Positions 7,402 through 15,281 of a stretch of 19,097 bases of DNA are shown one piece after another. A model generated the notes under the pieces. The model saw nothing but the letters and a program-made list of their open reading frames with translations, was not told where the DNA came from and made no database searches. The DNA comes from MWCM01 sp964558315 (GTDB lineage: Bacteria > Patescibacteriota > UBA1384 > XYA2-FULL-43-10). The position numbers and the translations under genes were made by a program. The stretch spans positions 1-19,097 of the forward strand of contig CAZLCL010000012.1 of the NCBI GenBank assembly GCA_964558315.1, written 5' to 3'. How positions within the stretch are numbered: position 1 is the first letter of the stretch; each line of letters begins with the position of its first letter.

Positions 7402-8112
7402 ATGTCACAAGTAAAATTAAAAGTTACTCTATTATCACATACCAAGGATCCAGAGAGAACCATTGTTGCGGCTATTCGTCAATGTTACAGCCCTTTATCT
7501 GGAAAAATGTTATGGGATAAAGTTGATGAAGGACAGAAAAAAAGATTAATTAAACAAGTAATCTCCTCTGGTCATCATTCTACTATCGAACACGCCTCAT
7601 TTACATTTGCTATCGAAGGTGTATCGCGAGCTTTAAGCCATCAGTTGGTGCGGCATAGAATCGCCTCTTATTCACAAAAATCTCAAAGATATGTAAAAGA
7701 GAAAGAATTTGACTATATAGTTCCTAAAACAATAGAAAAAAATAAGAAAAATCTTGAAATATATTTAAAAGGGATTAAAAATGTTTCAGATATTTATAAT
7801 TCCTTATTAAATAACGGTGTCCCAGCTGAAGATGCTAGAATGATATTACCTAATGCTTGCGAAACCAAGATTGTAGTAACTATGAATTGCCGGTCTTTAT
7901 TTAATTTCTTTAGTGAGAGATTGTGTCAGCGTGCGCAATGGGAGATTAGGGCAATGGCATCTTTAATGCTTAAAGAGTGTAAAAAAGTTGCTCCAAACGT
8001 TTTTTGTTTTGCTGGACCAACCTGTGTTACTGAAAAAATATGTTGGCAAGGTGATTTAAATTGTGGCAAACCACAGAAGATCAAAACAATTGAATTAAGG
8101 CAAAGATTTTGA
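7402..8112 (+). CDS. thyX: Flavin-dependent thymidylate synthase
   Basis: Makes dTMP from dUMP using methylene-tetrahydrofolate, with FAD/NADPH as reductant. The ThyX motif RHRxxSxxxxSxRY is intact at residues 84-97 (RHRIASYSQKSQRY). An upstream histidine-rich segment, SSGHHSTIEHASFTF, matches the conserved FAD-binding His region. MNCRSLFNFFSERLCQRAQWEIR is the conserved C-terminal part with the dUMP-binding Arg. The 236-residue length is typical. It lies 30 bp after tmk and 66 bp before glyA, which makes its methylene-THF cofactor. No ThyA-type gene is in the window. Confidence 0.96.
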   Translation: MSQVKLKVTLLSHTKDPERTIVAAIRQCYSPLSGKMLWDKVDEGQKKRLIKQVISSGHHSTIEHASFTFAIEGVSRALSHQLVRHRIASYSQKSQRYVKEKEFDYIVPKTIEKNKKNLEIYLKGIKNVSDIYNSLLNNGVPAEDARMILPNACETKIVVTMNCRSLFNFFSERLCQRAQWEIRAMASLMLKECKKVAPNVFCFAGPTCVTEKICWQGDLNCGKPQKIKTIELRQRF

Positions 8113-8178
8113 CATATTACTTATAGTGTAGTGATTAACAAATTCTAAACTAAATTTTAAAAAATATTTAAGGGTCAA

Positions 8179-9420
8179 ATGATATTAAAAAAAAGCGACA
8201 ATGAAGTTTATAAAATTATAAAGGCAGAAGAGAAAAGGCAAACGGAGGGCTTGGAAATGATTGCTTCCGAAAATTATGTTTCCAGAGCAGTACTCGAGGC
8301 GCAAGGTTCAATTTTAACTAATAAATATGCCGAGGGATACAGCGGTCAGCGTTATTACGGCGGGTGCGAAGAAATTGATAAAGCAGAAACATTAGCAATA
8401 GAGCGATTAAAAAAGTTATTTGGTTGTAAATATGCAAATGTTCAGCCACATTGCGGGTCAAGTGCAAATATGGCGGCATATTATGCAACAATTAAACCCG
8501 GAGATAAAATTTTAGGCCAAAGTTTAGATGCTGGGGGGCATTTAACGCATGGCGCCAAAGTCTCTTTTTCCGGCACAATTTACGAAGCGCACTCTTACGG
8601 ATTAAACAAAAAAAGCGGTTTGCTTGATTACAATGAAATAATGGATATCGCTAAAAAAGTAAAGCCAAAAGCGATAATGTGTGGTTTTTCGGCTTATCCC
8701 AGAAAAATAGATTTTAAAAAATTCCGTGAAATAGCTGATAAAGTCGAGGCAATATTAATAGCAGATATCGCTCACATTGCTGGCTTGGTTGCAACTGGAT
8801 TCCATGAAAGCCCTATTGGTATTGCCGATATTGTTACTTCAACAACCCACAAAACTTTGCGCGGACCGAGAAGCGGAATAATTATGGCCGATGACCCAGA
8901 ATTAGCAAAAAAGATTGATAAAGCTATATTCCCCGGTTTGCAAGGTGGGCCGTTGGAACATATAATTGCCGCAAAAGCAGTTGCGTTTGGTGAGGCGCTT
9001 AATCCTGAATTTAAAGATTATATTAAAAATGTGTTAAACAATATGCAAGTTTTCGCGAAGACGATGATTAATTTTGATTTTAATTTAGTGACTGGCGGCA
9101 CAGACAACCATTTAATACTAGTAGATCTTCGTAGCAAAAGTGTGACTGGCAAAGAATTTGAAATTGCACTAGACAAAGCGGGTATTACAGTAAATAAAAA
9201 CGCAATTCCAAAAGATCCAAATCCACCAAAAGTTACTTCAGGAATCAGAGTTGGGACAGCCGCTTTGACTACTCGTGGCATGGGCATAGCAGAGATGCAA
9301 AGAATTGCGGAGATATTTAATATTGTAGTAGAAAATATTAGTGATGATAAAGTATTACTAAGTATGAAGAAAGAGATAATAGAGATGACAAAAAATTTTC
9401 CTGTGCCTGGTGTTTGTTAG
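8179..9420 (+). CDS. glyA: Serine hydroxymethyltransferase
   Basis: PLP enzyme that converts serine and tetrahydrofolate to glycine and methylene-THF, the one-carbon donor for the ThyX reaction next door. Seen in the 413-residue protein are EGLEMIASENYVS at the N-terminus, NKYAEGYSGQRYYGG, ADIAHIAGLV, and the PLP-binding lysine K225 in STTHKTLRGPRSG. The C-terminal GIRVGTAALTTRGM is also conserved. Length and motifs are those of a full enzyme. The usual YYGGNEYID reads YYGGCEEID. An AAGGG lies 6-10 nt before ATG. The placement between thyX and a nucleotide kinase suggests its main role here is supplying folate carbon for dTMP. Confidence 0.97.
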   Translation: MILKKSDNEVYKIIKAEEKRQTEGLEMIASENYVSRAVLEAQGSILTNKYAEGYSGQRYYGGCEEIDKAETLAIERLKKLFGCKYANVQPHCGSSANMAAYYATIKPGDKILGQSLDAGGHLTHGAKVSFSGTIYEAHSYGLNKKSGLLDYNEIMDIAKKVKPKAIMCGFSAYPRKIDFKKFREIADKVEAILIADIAHIAGLVATGFHESPIGIADIVTSTTHKTLRGPRSGIIMADDPELAKKIDKAIFPGLQGGPLEHIIAAKAVAFGEALNPEFKDYIKNVLNNMQVFAKTMINFDFNLVTGGTDNHLILVDLRSKSVTGKEFEIALDKAGITVNKNAIPKDPNPPKVTSGIRVGTAALTTRGMGIAEMQRIAEIFNIVVENISDDKVLLSMKKEIIEMTKNFPVPGVC

Positions 9421-9456
9421 GATATCTTATTTAACATATATTTTTTTGGAGAAGAT

Positions 9457-10008
9457 ATGATTATTGGGATAACAGGTTGGTTTGCCTCTGGTAAGGATAC
9501 TGTATGTGATTATTTGGAAAAAAAGGGTTTTCAAAAAATTTCATTGTCAGATATTATTCGTGAGCATTGCACAAAAAAGGGTCTAGAACATACTAGAGAT
9601 AATTTGCGTAATATGGGTAATATGTTGCGTGAAAAATATGGCGCGAATTACTTGGCAGAAGAAGCTTTAAAAAGAATGAAGAAAAGCGAGGGTAAAGATA
9701 ACTATGTTGTGCCTTCCATTAGGCAACCAGCCGAGGTTGAGATATTTAGCAAGGATCCTACTTTTCAACTCTGGGAAATATATGCGCCACAAAAAATTAG
9801 GTATAATCGTTTACTAAAAAGAGCCAGAAGCGAAGACGAAAAAGATATTTCATTGAAAGAGTTTATAGCTAAAGAAGAAGCGGAGAAGGGTGACGGCCCA
9901 AATTGCCAACAGGTTGACAGAGTGATTAATATGGCAGATAAAAAAATTGACAATTCAAAAGATTTAAATTCACTTTACGGAAATATTGATAAAATATTTG
10001 CGGAGTAA
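9457..10008 (+). CDS. P-loop nucleotide/dephospho-CoA-kinase-like protein
   Basis: An AAA-type P-loop kinase of 183 residues. Walker A is GITGWFASGKDT (4-15). SLSDIIREHCTKKGLEHTR, then LRNMGNMLREKYGANYLAEEAL, resembles both dephospho-CoA kinase-like proteins and phage-type deoxynucleoside monophosphate kinases. A lid-like region follows (NRLLKRARSEDEKDISLKEF). The exact substrate cannot be read. Its position inside a dTMP cluster, 8 nt before the dCMP deaminase gene, favours a nucleotide such as dCMP over dephospho-CoA. GGAG 6 nt before the ATG supports the start. A nucleotide kinase is the best inference; coenzyme A synthesis is the main alternative. Confidence 0.75.
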   Translation: MIIGITGWFASGKDTVCDYLEKKGFQKISLSDIIREHCTKKGLEHTRDNLRNMGNMLREKYGANYLAEEALKRMKKSEGKDNYVVPSIRQPAEVEIFSKDPTFQLWEIYAPQKIRYNRLLKRARSEDEKDISLKEFIAKEEAEKGDGPNCQQVDRVINMADKKIDNSKDLNSLYGNIDKIFAE

Positions 10009-10016
10009 ACTTTATT

Positions 10017-10640
10017 ATGAAAAAAAATACTATACCAGAAGGAAAAAATTTATTTGGAGAAAAAGAAACTCTTATTGAGAGTAGCGATGCTGGGGGATCT
10101 TCGGGTAAACAGTCAAACTCTAAAGAATCGTTGAATCCGGGATTAACTAAGAGTAGTAAAAGAAAAACTACAAGGCCAGATGTTGACACATATTTTATGA
10201 AAATGGCTTTGGTAGTCTCGGAAAGGGCTACTTGTCGCCGTCATAGTGTTGGAGCAGTTTTGGTTAAAGATAAAGTTGTTTTAGCTACAGGTTACAACGG
10301 CGCGCCTAAAGGGGCAAAGGATTGTTTGGAAAGAGGCTGTTTACGCGATGAAATGAATATTAAATCAGGCGAAAGAGCGGAGATCTGTCGGGCGGTTCAT
10401 GCCGAACAAAATGCCATAATCCAGGCGGCATCAAGCGGTGTAAATACGCAAGGCTCTACTATGTATTGCACCCATTCGCCTTGTATAATTTGCGCCAAAA
10501 TAATGGCTAATGCAGGTGTAAAAAAAGTGGTGGTGTTTGAGCAATATAGCGATACTTCTTTTAGAGAGCTTTTTCAAGAACTTGGTATAGCCTTACTCTT
10601 TGTGCCAAAACCGAATATGACAATTGAATTTTTTGAATAG
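10017..10640 (+). CDS. dCMP deaminase (ComEB family) with N-terminal extension
   Basis: Converts dCMP to dUMP, the substrate of ThyX. The zinc site is HAEQNAI (H128, E130) with PCIICAK (C156, C159). The region RHSVGAVLVKDKVVLATGYNGAPKG is the conserved first strand and nucleotide loop. CLERGCLRDE carries the extra cysteine pair seen in many dCMP deaminases. The family core begins at about residue 56 (DVDTYFMKMALVVSER). Residues 1-53 are an extra polar tail rich in Ser, Lys and Gly, probably disordered. No Shine-Dalgarno sequence precedes the ATG; it starts 8 nt after the kinase stop, suggesting coupled translation. It ends the dTMP cluster, 163 bp before thrS. Confidence 0.92.
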   Translation: MKKNTIPEGKNLFGEKETLIESSDAGGSSGKQSNSKESLNPGLTKSSKRKTTRPDVDTYFMKMALVVSERATCRRHSVGAVLVKDKVVLATGYNGAPKGAKDCLERGCLRDEMNIKSGERAEICRAVHAEQNAIIQAASSGVNTQGSTMYCTHSPCIICAKIMANAGVKKVVVFEQYSDTSFRELFQELGIALLFVPKPNMTIEFFE

Positions 10641-10649
10641 TGTGTTATT

Positions 10650-10800
10650 ATTGGATTAATCAGTCCACTTTTTTGACCCGGCCACCAACCGGTGAGATGT
10701 GGCGCAGGTCTGAGCGAACAGGCAAATTAAGATCCAATCGAGATGGAACCATCCCGGCAGGGGCTCTTGAGCTTAGGGTCTTTTTTGCTAAAAAGGAGAA
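10650..10800 (+). promoter_or_regulatory. Candidate T-box-like RNA leader of thrS
   Basis: The leader before thrS folds into several elements. A closing helix pairs 10650-10656 (ATTGGAT) with 10732-10738. Inside it GACC..GCCAC (10675-10685) pairs with GTGGC..GGTC (10699-10710), and its terminal loop contains ACC, a threonine codon. Next, CGAGA (10739-10743) pairs with TCTTG (10765-10769). Between those two strands come the bulge TGGAACC (10744-10750) and a small hairpin TCCC-GGCA-GGGG. This copies the T-box antiterminator/antisequestrator plan, whose bulge is UGGNACC. A CTTTTT/AAAAAG hairpin then reaches the thrS ribosome binding site (AAAAAGGAG). I infer translational control by uncharged tRNA-Thr; no rival terminator stem is evident. 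Confidence 0.45.
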
Positions 10801-10803
10801 AAA

Positions 10804-12528
10804 ATGACAGAAAAAAAATTTGAAATTGAAATTATCCGCCACAGTTTGAGCCACATAATGGCGGCGGCTGTTGTAGAGATGTTTCCAGAGGCAAAACTGG
10901 GCATAGGCCCGGCTATTGATAACGGTTTTTATTACGATTTTGACCTTCCCCGCACTCTCATCCCGGAGGATCTGCCGTTAATAGAGAAAAAGATGCGCGA
11001 AATTATTAAGAAGGGTGTTGAATTCGAAAAAGTGGAGATTTCTGTTGACGAGGCCTTAAACAGACTTAAAAAAACAGATGAAATCTACAAATGTCAATTA
11101 GTTGAAGATTTAAAGGAGCAGGGCGAAACAAAAGTTTCTCTTTACCAAACAGGAGAATTTATTGATCTTTGCAGGGGGCCACATGTAAGCTCTGCTTTGG
11201 ATTTGCAGGAAGCCGGTTGGAAGCTGGACAAAATCGCTGGTGCTTACTGGAAGGGAAGCGAAAAAAATAAAATGCTTCAACGTATATACGGTTTGGCTTT
11301 TGAATCAAAGGAAGCGTTAAAGAAATATCTTAAACAAGTAGAAGAGGCAGAAAAACGTGATCACAGAAAACTCGGCGCAGAGCTTGATCTATTTTCATTT
11401 CATGAGGAGGGTCCCGGGTTTCCATTTTGGCACAACAAAGGGGTAATATTATGGAACGGATTGATTGATTGGTGGAGACAGGAACATAGACAAGCTGGTT
11501 ACCAAGAAACAAAAACCCCGATTATCCTCTCGCGTGATTTATGGGAGAAATCTGGACATTGGGATCATTATAAAAATAATATGTATTTTACCAAAATTGA
11601 TGGCCGTGATTTCGCTGTAAAACCGATGAATTGCCCGGGAGGAATGCTTTTATATAAAGAGAAGGTTCACTCATACCGAGAATTCCCCTTAAAAGTTGCT
11701 GAGATCGGCCATGTTCATCGACACGAATTGGCTGGCACATTACATGGTTTAATGCGGGTTAGAACTTTTCATCAAGATGATGCGCACATCTTTTGCACCG
11801 AAGAGCAAATTGAGGAAGAAGTAATAGGCGTTATAGATTTGGTTGACAAAATGTATAAGAGGTTAGATCTAAAATATCATTTGGAGCTTTCGACCAGGCC
11901 ATTAGAGGGTTCAATTGGCTCTGACGAGATGTGGGAGAAAGCCGAAAAATCATTAAAGCAAGCTTTGGAAAACAAAAAGATTGAATATAAATTAAATCCG
12001 GGCGATGGCGCCTTTTACGGGCCGAAAATTGATTTTCATATTGAAGATGCAATTGGTAGAACTTGGCAAACTGGCACCGTTCAGCTTGATTTCGCTATGC
12101 CGGAGAGATTTGAATTAGAGTATATTTCGGAAAACGGTTCACCCACAAGACCGGTTATGCTTCATAGGGTAATATTTGGCTCTATTGAGCGCTTTATAGG
12201 AATATTAACAGAGCACTATGCTGGGGCGTTTCCTGCTTGGCTGGCGCCAGTTCAAGTTATTATTCTACCGATTGCCGATAGACACAACTCTTATGCTCAA
12301 CAAGTAGTAAAAGAATTAATAAATGCAGATATTAGAGTAGAAGTTGATGAGCGAACAGAGTCCATAGGCAAAAAAATTCGTGAATCTGAGATAATGAAAA
12401 TCCCATATATGTTTGTAGTAGGCGACAAGGAAACAGAATCAGACAAAGTATCTGTCCGAAAATATGGTGAAGGCGATAAGGGGCAGATGGGTTTAAACGA
12501 GGTAATTAAAGAGTTAGCTAGCAAATAA
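10804..12528 (+). CDS. thrS: Threonine--tRNA ligase lacking the TGS domain
   Basis: Charges tRNA-Thr with threonine. The 574-residue protein begins straight at the editing domain (HSLSHIMAAAVVEMFPEAKLG, with the HxxxH motif at about 13-17, and LCRGPHV near 119). It lacks the N-terminal TGS domain of about 60 residues found in the 642-residue E. coli enzyme. An in-frame TAA at 10789-10791 rules out a longer start. The class II catalytic core follows, with the zinc-ligand regions NCPGGMLLYK, HRHELAGTLHGLMRVRTFHQDD (motif 2) and HRVIFGSIERFIGIL (motif 3). The anticodon-binding domain is at the C-terminus from about 470. AAAAAGGAG gives a strong ribosome binding site 5 nt before ATG. The leader is probably regulatory. 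Confidence 0.96.
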   Translation: MTEKKFEIEIIRHSLSHIMAAAVVEMFPEAKLGIGPAIDNGFYYDFDLPRTLIPEDLPLIEKKMREIIKKGVEFEKVEISVDEALNRLKKTDEIYKCQLVEDLKEQGETKVSLYQTGEFIDLCRGPHVSSALDLQEAGWKLDKIAGAYWKGSEKNKMLQRIYGLAFESKEALKKYLKQVEEAEKRDHRKLGAELDLFSFHEEGPGFPFWHNKGVILWNGLIDWWRQEHRQAGYQETKTPIILSRDLWEKSGHWDHYKNNMYFTKIDGRDFAVKPMNCPGGMLLYKEKVHSYREFPLKVAEIGHVHRHELAGTLHGLMRVRTFHQDDAHIFCTEEQIEEEVIGVIDLVDKMYKRLDLKYHLELSTRPLEGSIGSDEMWEKAEKSLKQALENKKIEYKLNPGDGAFYGPKIDFHIEDAIGRTWQTGTVQLDFAMPERFELEYISENGSPTRPVMLHRVIFGSIERFIGILTEHYAGAFPAWLAPVQVIILPIADRHNSYAQQVVKELINADIRVEVDERTESIGKKIRESEIMKIPYMFVVGDKETESDKVSVRKYGEGDKGQMGLNEVIKELASK

Positions 12529-12627
12529 ATTTAATTTAAGCAGTGCATGTTTGATCATTTTTTATTGCATATTGTCTTTTAAGAATTGTCTTTTTTATAT
12601 ATTTCTATTATGACGTTAAATTTCATC

Positions 12628-12663
12628 GTAGTAATAACATTGCGATCGCTATAATATTACTAC
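12628..12663. promoter_or_regulatory. Palindrome before the PaaX-like gene (copy 1)
   Basis: GTAGTAATA (12628-12636) and TATTACTAC (12655-12663) are perfect inverted arms around a GCGATCGC core. A TATAAT (12650-12655) lies inside it, so this looks like a promoter covered by an operator. A related copy follows the gene at 13321-13360. Just upstream, ATTGTCTTTT is repeated directly at 12571-12580 and 12585-12594. Confidence 0.6.
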
Positions 12664-12688
12664 ATATATTAATTTAAATGGAGAGAAA

Positions 12689-13276
12689 GTGCTTAGAGAA
12701 GATAAGGAAATTATTAAACTAACTCTTAAGGATTTTATCTCTGCAGTCGCAGGCTCTGGAATTACATTTTATTCATTTTTTGAACATTCAAGAGTAAGGA
12801 AGTCACTGAATGAACTGATTAAAGAAAATAACGCTGATCGAGCTGACTTGAGACAGAAGATATATTATCTAAAAAAGAGAAAATTAATTAATGTTTTAGT
12901 AAAAGGCAAAGATAAATATATAGAATTAACACGTAAGGGTAAAGAAAAATATATCTGGAGTGAAATTTCTGCAAAAAAAGAATGGCCGATATGGGATAAA
13001 AAATTCCGAATGATAATATTTGATATCCCCGAAGAGAAGAAAACAACTAGGGAGATTATACGAAATAAACTTTTGGAAATTGGCTTTGAGTTGTTACAGA
13101 AGAGCGTGTTTGTTTTTCCATTCGACTGCAAGGGAGAGATTGATGCGTTATGCTATTTTACAAACAGTCATAAATACATAAAATATATCATTGCTGAAAT
13201 AGTTCAGGGTGAAGAGGATATAATTCAGCGATTCCTCGATAAAGGTATCTTAAAAGAAAGAGACATAAAAAGCTGA
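12689..13276 (+). CDS. PaaX-like regulator with Cas2-like ferredoxin-fold domain
   Basis: 195 residues. The first half (about 20-95) looks like a winged helix: SFFEHSRVRKSLNELIKE, then IYYLKKRKLINVLVKGKDKY with a wing. The second half, FRMIIFDIPEEKKTTREIIR and FELLQKSVFVFPF, matches the Cas2-like ferredoxin-fold half of PaaX-family proteins; stand-alone Cas2 nucleases share this fold. The start is GTG at 12689 with GGAGA 4 nt upstream. No CRISPR array or other cas gene is seen, so a transcription regulator is more likely than adaptation. It is transcribed alone, and its two flanks carry related palindromes of about 40 bp, which suggests self-regulation or a small mobile unit. Confidence 0.75.
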   Translation: MLREDKEIIKLTLKDFISAVAGSGITFYSFFEHSRVRKSLNELIKENNADRADLRQKIYYLKKRKLINVLVKGKDKYIELTRKGKEKYIWSEISAKKEWPIWDKKFRMIIFDIPEEKKTTREIIRNKLLEIGFELLQKSVFVFPFDCKGEIDALCYFTNSHKYIKYIIAEIVQGEEDIIQRFLDKGILKERDIKS

Positions 13277-13320
13277 TTGCCTAACTAATAATAATTGTAA
13301 GCATATAGAATTATTATAAA

Positions 13321-13360
13321 TGTAGTAATAATATTGCGGTCGCAATATAATAGATACATA
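13321..13360. promoter_or_regulatory. Palindrome after the PaaX-like gene (copy 2)
   Basis: ATATTGCG-GT-CGCAATAT forms perfect arms. It lines up with copy 1 at 12627 over about 42 positions, about 30 of them identical: the shared GTAGTAATAA, ATTGCG, TCGC and TACATA blocks, and a TATAAT (13346-13351). No plus-strand gene follows before the convergent NUDIX gene, so its purpose is unclear. Confidence 0.6.
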
Positions 13361-13425
13361 TTCTAAATAAAATAATGCAAATTAGTTGAAAGTTAGTAGA
13401 AAGAATGAGTAAATTCTAATGAGTC

Positions 13426-13453
13426 AATCCTATTGTGTTAATCCTATTGTGTT
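13426..13453. repeat. Two-copy 14-bp tandem repeat
   Basis: AATCCTATTGTGTT occurs twice without a gap (13426-13439 and 13440-13453) in the intergenic stretch between the PaaX-like and NUDIX genes. It probably arose by replication slippage; nothing else is seen between 13361 and 13480. Confidence 0.85.
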
Positions 13454-13480
13454 ATTTAATAAGCCAGATGTTCCAAATAA

Positions 13481-13927
13481 TTAATAAAAGATTTTTTGCT
13501 TCTTTAATTCTTTAAAACTATCTATGACTGGTTTAATATTTGGGGCACAGTTGATAGGCAAATTATTAATTTCATGCCATGCCCACTCTATTATATCTTT
13601 TCCCGGTTTTATCTCACCAATTCTTGTGGATAAATAGTGAATTAGCATGACTAATTTTGTTGATTCGCCATGTTTGAAAATCAGCATCGGTTTTAATGGG
13701 GCAATAATTTCCAAGCCAATATCTAATTCCTCCTTAGCTTCTCTTCTGCAGACCCGCTCTAGAATATCATCTTTTGCATTACAATCTTCAATATCAACTC
13801 TACCACCGATGAATTTCCAAATCTTTTTATCAGTTTCTGTATCGCCATGACGGACAAGCAAAACTTTATTATTTTCAATTATAACAGAGCCGGAGACGAT
13901 TATAACATTGGAATTGTTATTTGCCAT
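13481..13927 (-). CDS. NUDIX hydrolase
   Basis: Hydrolyses a nucleoside diphosphate linked to another group; the substrate is unknown. The NUDIX box is GGRVDIED...ERVCRREAKEELDIG, with the REAKEE catalytic helix intact. The final Gly of the EExG consensus is Asp, and there are a few extra residues between the first Gly and the helix. The 148-residue protein is a single domain. VIIVSGSVIIENNKVLLVRHGD is the usual first strand pair. It starts 10 nt after the small Cys/His gene ends, and is last in a minus-strand group with that gene, miaB and the recombinase. A house-cleaning role on oxidised nucleotides is possible but not shown. Confidence 0.85.
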   Translation of the reverse strand: MANNNSNVIIVSGSVIIENNKVLLVRHGDTETDKKIWKFIGGRVDIEDCNAKDDILERVCRREAKEELDIGLEIIAPLKPMLIFKHGESTKLVMLIHYLSTRIGEIKPGKDIIEWAWHEINNLPINCAPNIKPVIDSFKELKKQKIFY

Positions 13928-13936
13928 TCTCTAATT

Positions 13937-14131
13937 TTATGTTAATTGAGTGCTAATACTATTGCTATCAATTATTTTTGCTTTCAGCCTTTTTGAATAT
14001 GTGTCATACTCAATTTTTATTAAGTCATGATTATCGCCATGTTGCTCGGCGTGTCTCTCTGCATTCTCTTCATCGTTATCGCAAAAATCACAACCTTCTG
14101 CCATGCAAACATATCTTGTTACTTGAGCCAT
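13937..14131 (-). CDS. Small Cys/His-rich (zinc-finger-like) protein
   Basis: A 64-residue protein with C9, C14 and C17 followed by H27, H31 and H35, spaced like a C2H2-type zinc knuckle: CMAEGCDFC, a 9-residue helix start, then HAEQHGDNH. It is acidic around the finger and has a polar tail. I recognise no named family. An upstream ATG at 14161 gives 10 more residues. I prefer 14131 because AGGGAG lies about 6 nt before it and the longer start has nothing similar. It lies 44 nt after miaB and 10 nt before the NUDIX gene on the same strand. DNA, RNA or protein binding is plausible; nothing more can be said. Confidence 0.7.
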   Translation of the reverse strand: MAQVTRYVCMAEGCDFCDNDEENAERHAEQHGDNHDLIKIEYDTYSKRLKAKIIDSNSISTQLT

Positions 14132-14174
14132 AAGCGCTCCCTGTTTACTTATTAATATCAATTATAACATATAA

Positions 14175-15281
14175 TCACTCGGGTGTTTGAGGATTGTTTG
14201 CAACCATTTTGTTTAATATGTGCCAACGACGTTGTTTTTCGCTCCATGGTATCGGATCACCGAGTTTATAAGCGGCAGTGCCAATACGCGGCGAATATTT
14301 ATTAATATATGCTACATCGTAATTAACCGCTTTAAATATTTTTACAGTCTCTAAAAAATCTTTCTCTGACTCTCCCGGGAAACCGACTATTACATCTGTA
14401 GTTATTTTTACTTTATGAACTTTCAACTTTATACTTTCTACTAACTTCAGATATTGTTTTTTTGTATAAGGGCGGTTCATCGCTTTTAAGATTTTATCTG
14501 AACCCGATTGAATAGGCAGATGAATCTCTTTTTTAACTTTTGGCAATCTGGCAATTGCTTCGATAATATCATCACTCATGTCTTTGGGATGATTGGATGT
14601 AAAGGAAATTTCAAAATCTCCATCTAGCTTGTCTAATTCCTCAAGCAATACAGCAAAGTCAGTTTTTCCCTTTGGCTTTTTCCCTTTGACCTTTCCCCCA
14701 ACAGCATAGCTATTTACATTTTGCCCTAAAAGCATAATTTCTTTGTGTCCTTTTGCAATAATATTTTTAGCTTCGGCTAAAATTTCATCTATCGGCCTTG
14801 ACTTCTCTCTGCCCCGAGTATAAGGCACTGCACAATAAGAGCAAAAATTATTACATCCGGACATAATTGGCATATACTTAGAAGAGTTGTTAAACTGCTC
14901 AATTGTTATACCGGCACTTTGAGTTGCAAAGCATTTTTTTGATTTAGTAAAATAAATATTTTTTAGCTCTTTCATTAAACCGGCAGTATCTCCGCTATCA
15001 ACAATTACTGCACCTTTTTGGGCAAGTTTTTTCTTGTCTGGTTCTAATACGCACCCAGAGATAATAATTTTGGGTAACTTTTGTTTGCTTTTAGACAGAC
15101 GGTTTAATTTGCCGAATATTCTATCAACCGCTGTTTGCCGCACGGCGCAAGCAAAAATTATTATTATATCTGCGCCCTCTAAATCGCTTTCCGTAAAACC
15201 AATTTTACGCATAAAAGTATCAAGACGTATTGCGTCCCACTCATTGTATTGGCATCCAATTGTCCAGATGTGATATTTCAT
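14175..15281 (-). CDS. miaB: MiaB-type tRNA methylthiotransferase lacking TRAM domain
   Basis: Radical SAM enzyme that adds a methylthio group to isopentenyladenosine-37 of tRNA. The N-terminal domain has the three cysteines for one iron-sulphur cluster (C10 in GCQYNEWD, C45 in ACAVRQ, C77 in SGCVLE). The radical SAM motif CxxxCxxC is C143, C147, C150 (SGCNNFCSYCAVPYTRGRE). HLPIQSGSDKILKAMNRPY and DVIVGFPGE are family-typical. At 368 residues it ends soon after the radical SAM barrel and lacks the C-terminal TRAM RNA-binding domain of MiaB proteins of about 440-470 residues. A related methylthiotransferase is possible. Its ATG overlaps the recombinase stop (ATGA). Confidence 0.88.
   Translation of the reverse strand: MKYHIWTIGCQYNEWDAIRLDTFMRKIGFTESDLEGADIIIIFACAVRQTAVDRIFGKLNRLSKSKQKLPKIIISGCVLEPDKKKLAQKGAVIVDSGDTAGLMKELKNIYFTKSKKCFATQSAGITIEQFNNSSKYMPIMSGCNNFCSYCAVPYTRGREKSRPIDEILAEAKNIIAKGHKEIMLLGQNVNSYAVGGKVKGKKPKGKTDFAVLLEELDKLDGDFEISFTSNHPKDMSDDIIEAIARLPKVKKEIHLPIQSGSDKILKAMNRPYTKKQYLKLVESIKLKVHKVKITTDVIVGFPGESEKDFLETVKIFKAVNYDVAYINKYSPRIGTAAYKLGDPIPWSEKQRRWHILNKMVANNPQTPE

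Noticed and set aside
12689..13276. Cas2-like fold suggesting a CRISPR-Cas adaptation module
   Set aside because: There is a winged-helix half typical of PaaX, no cas1, no effector genes and no repeat-spacer array; the nearby repeats are two palindromes 700 bp apart.
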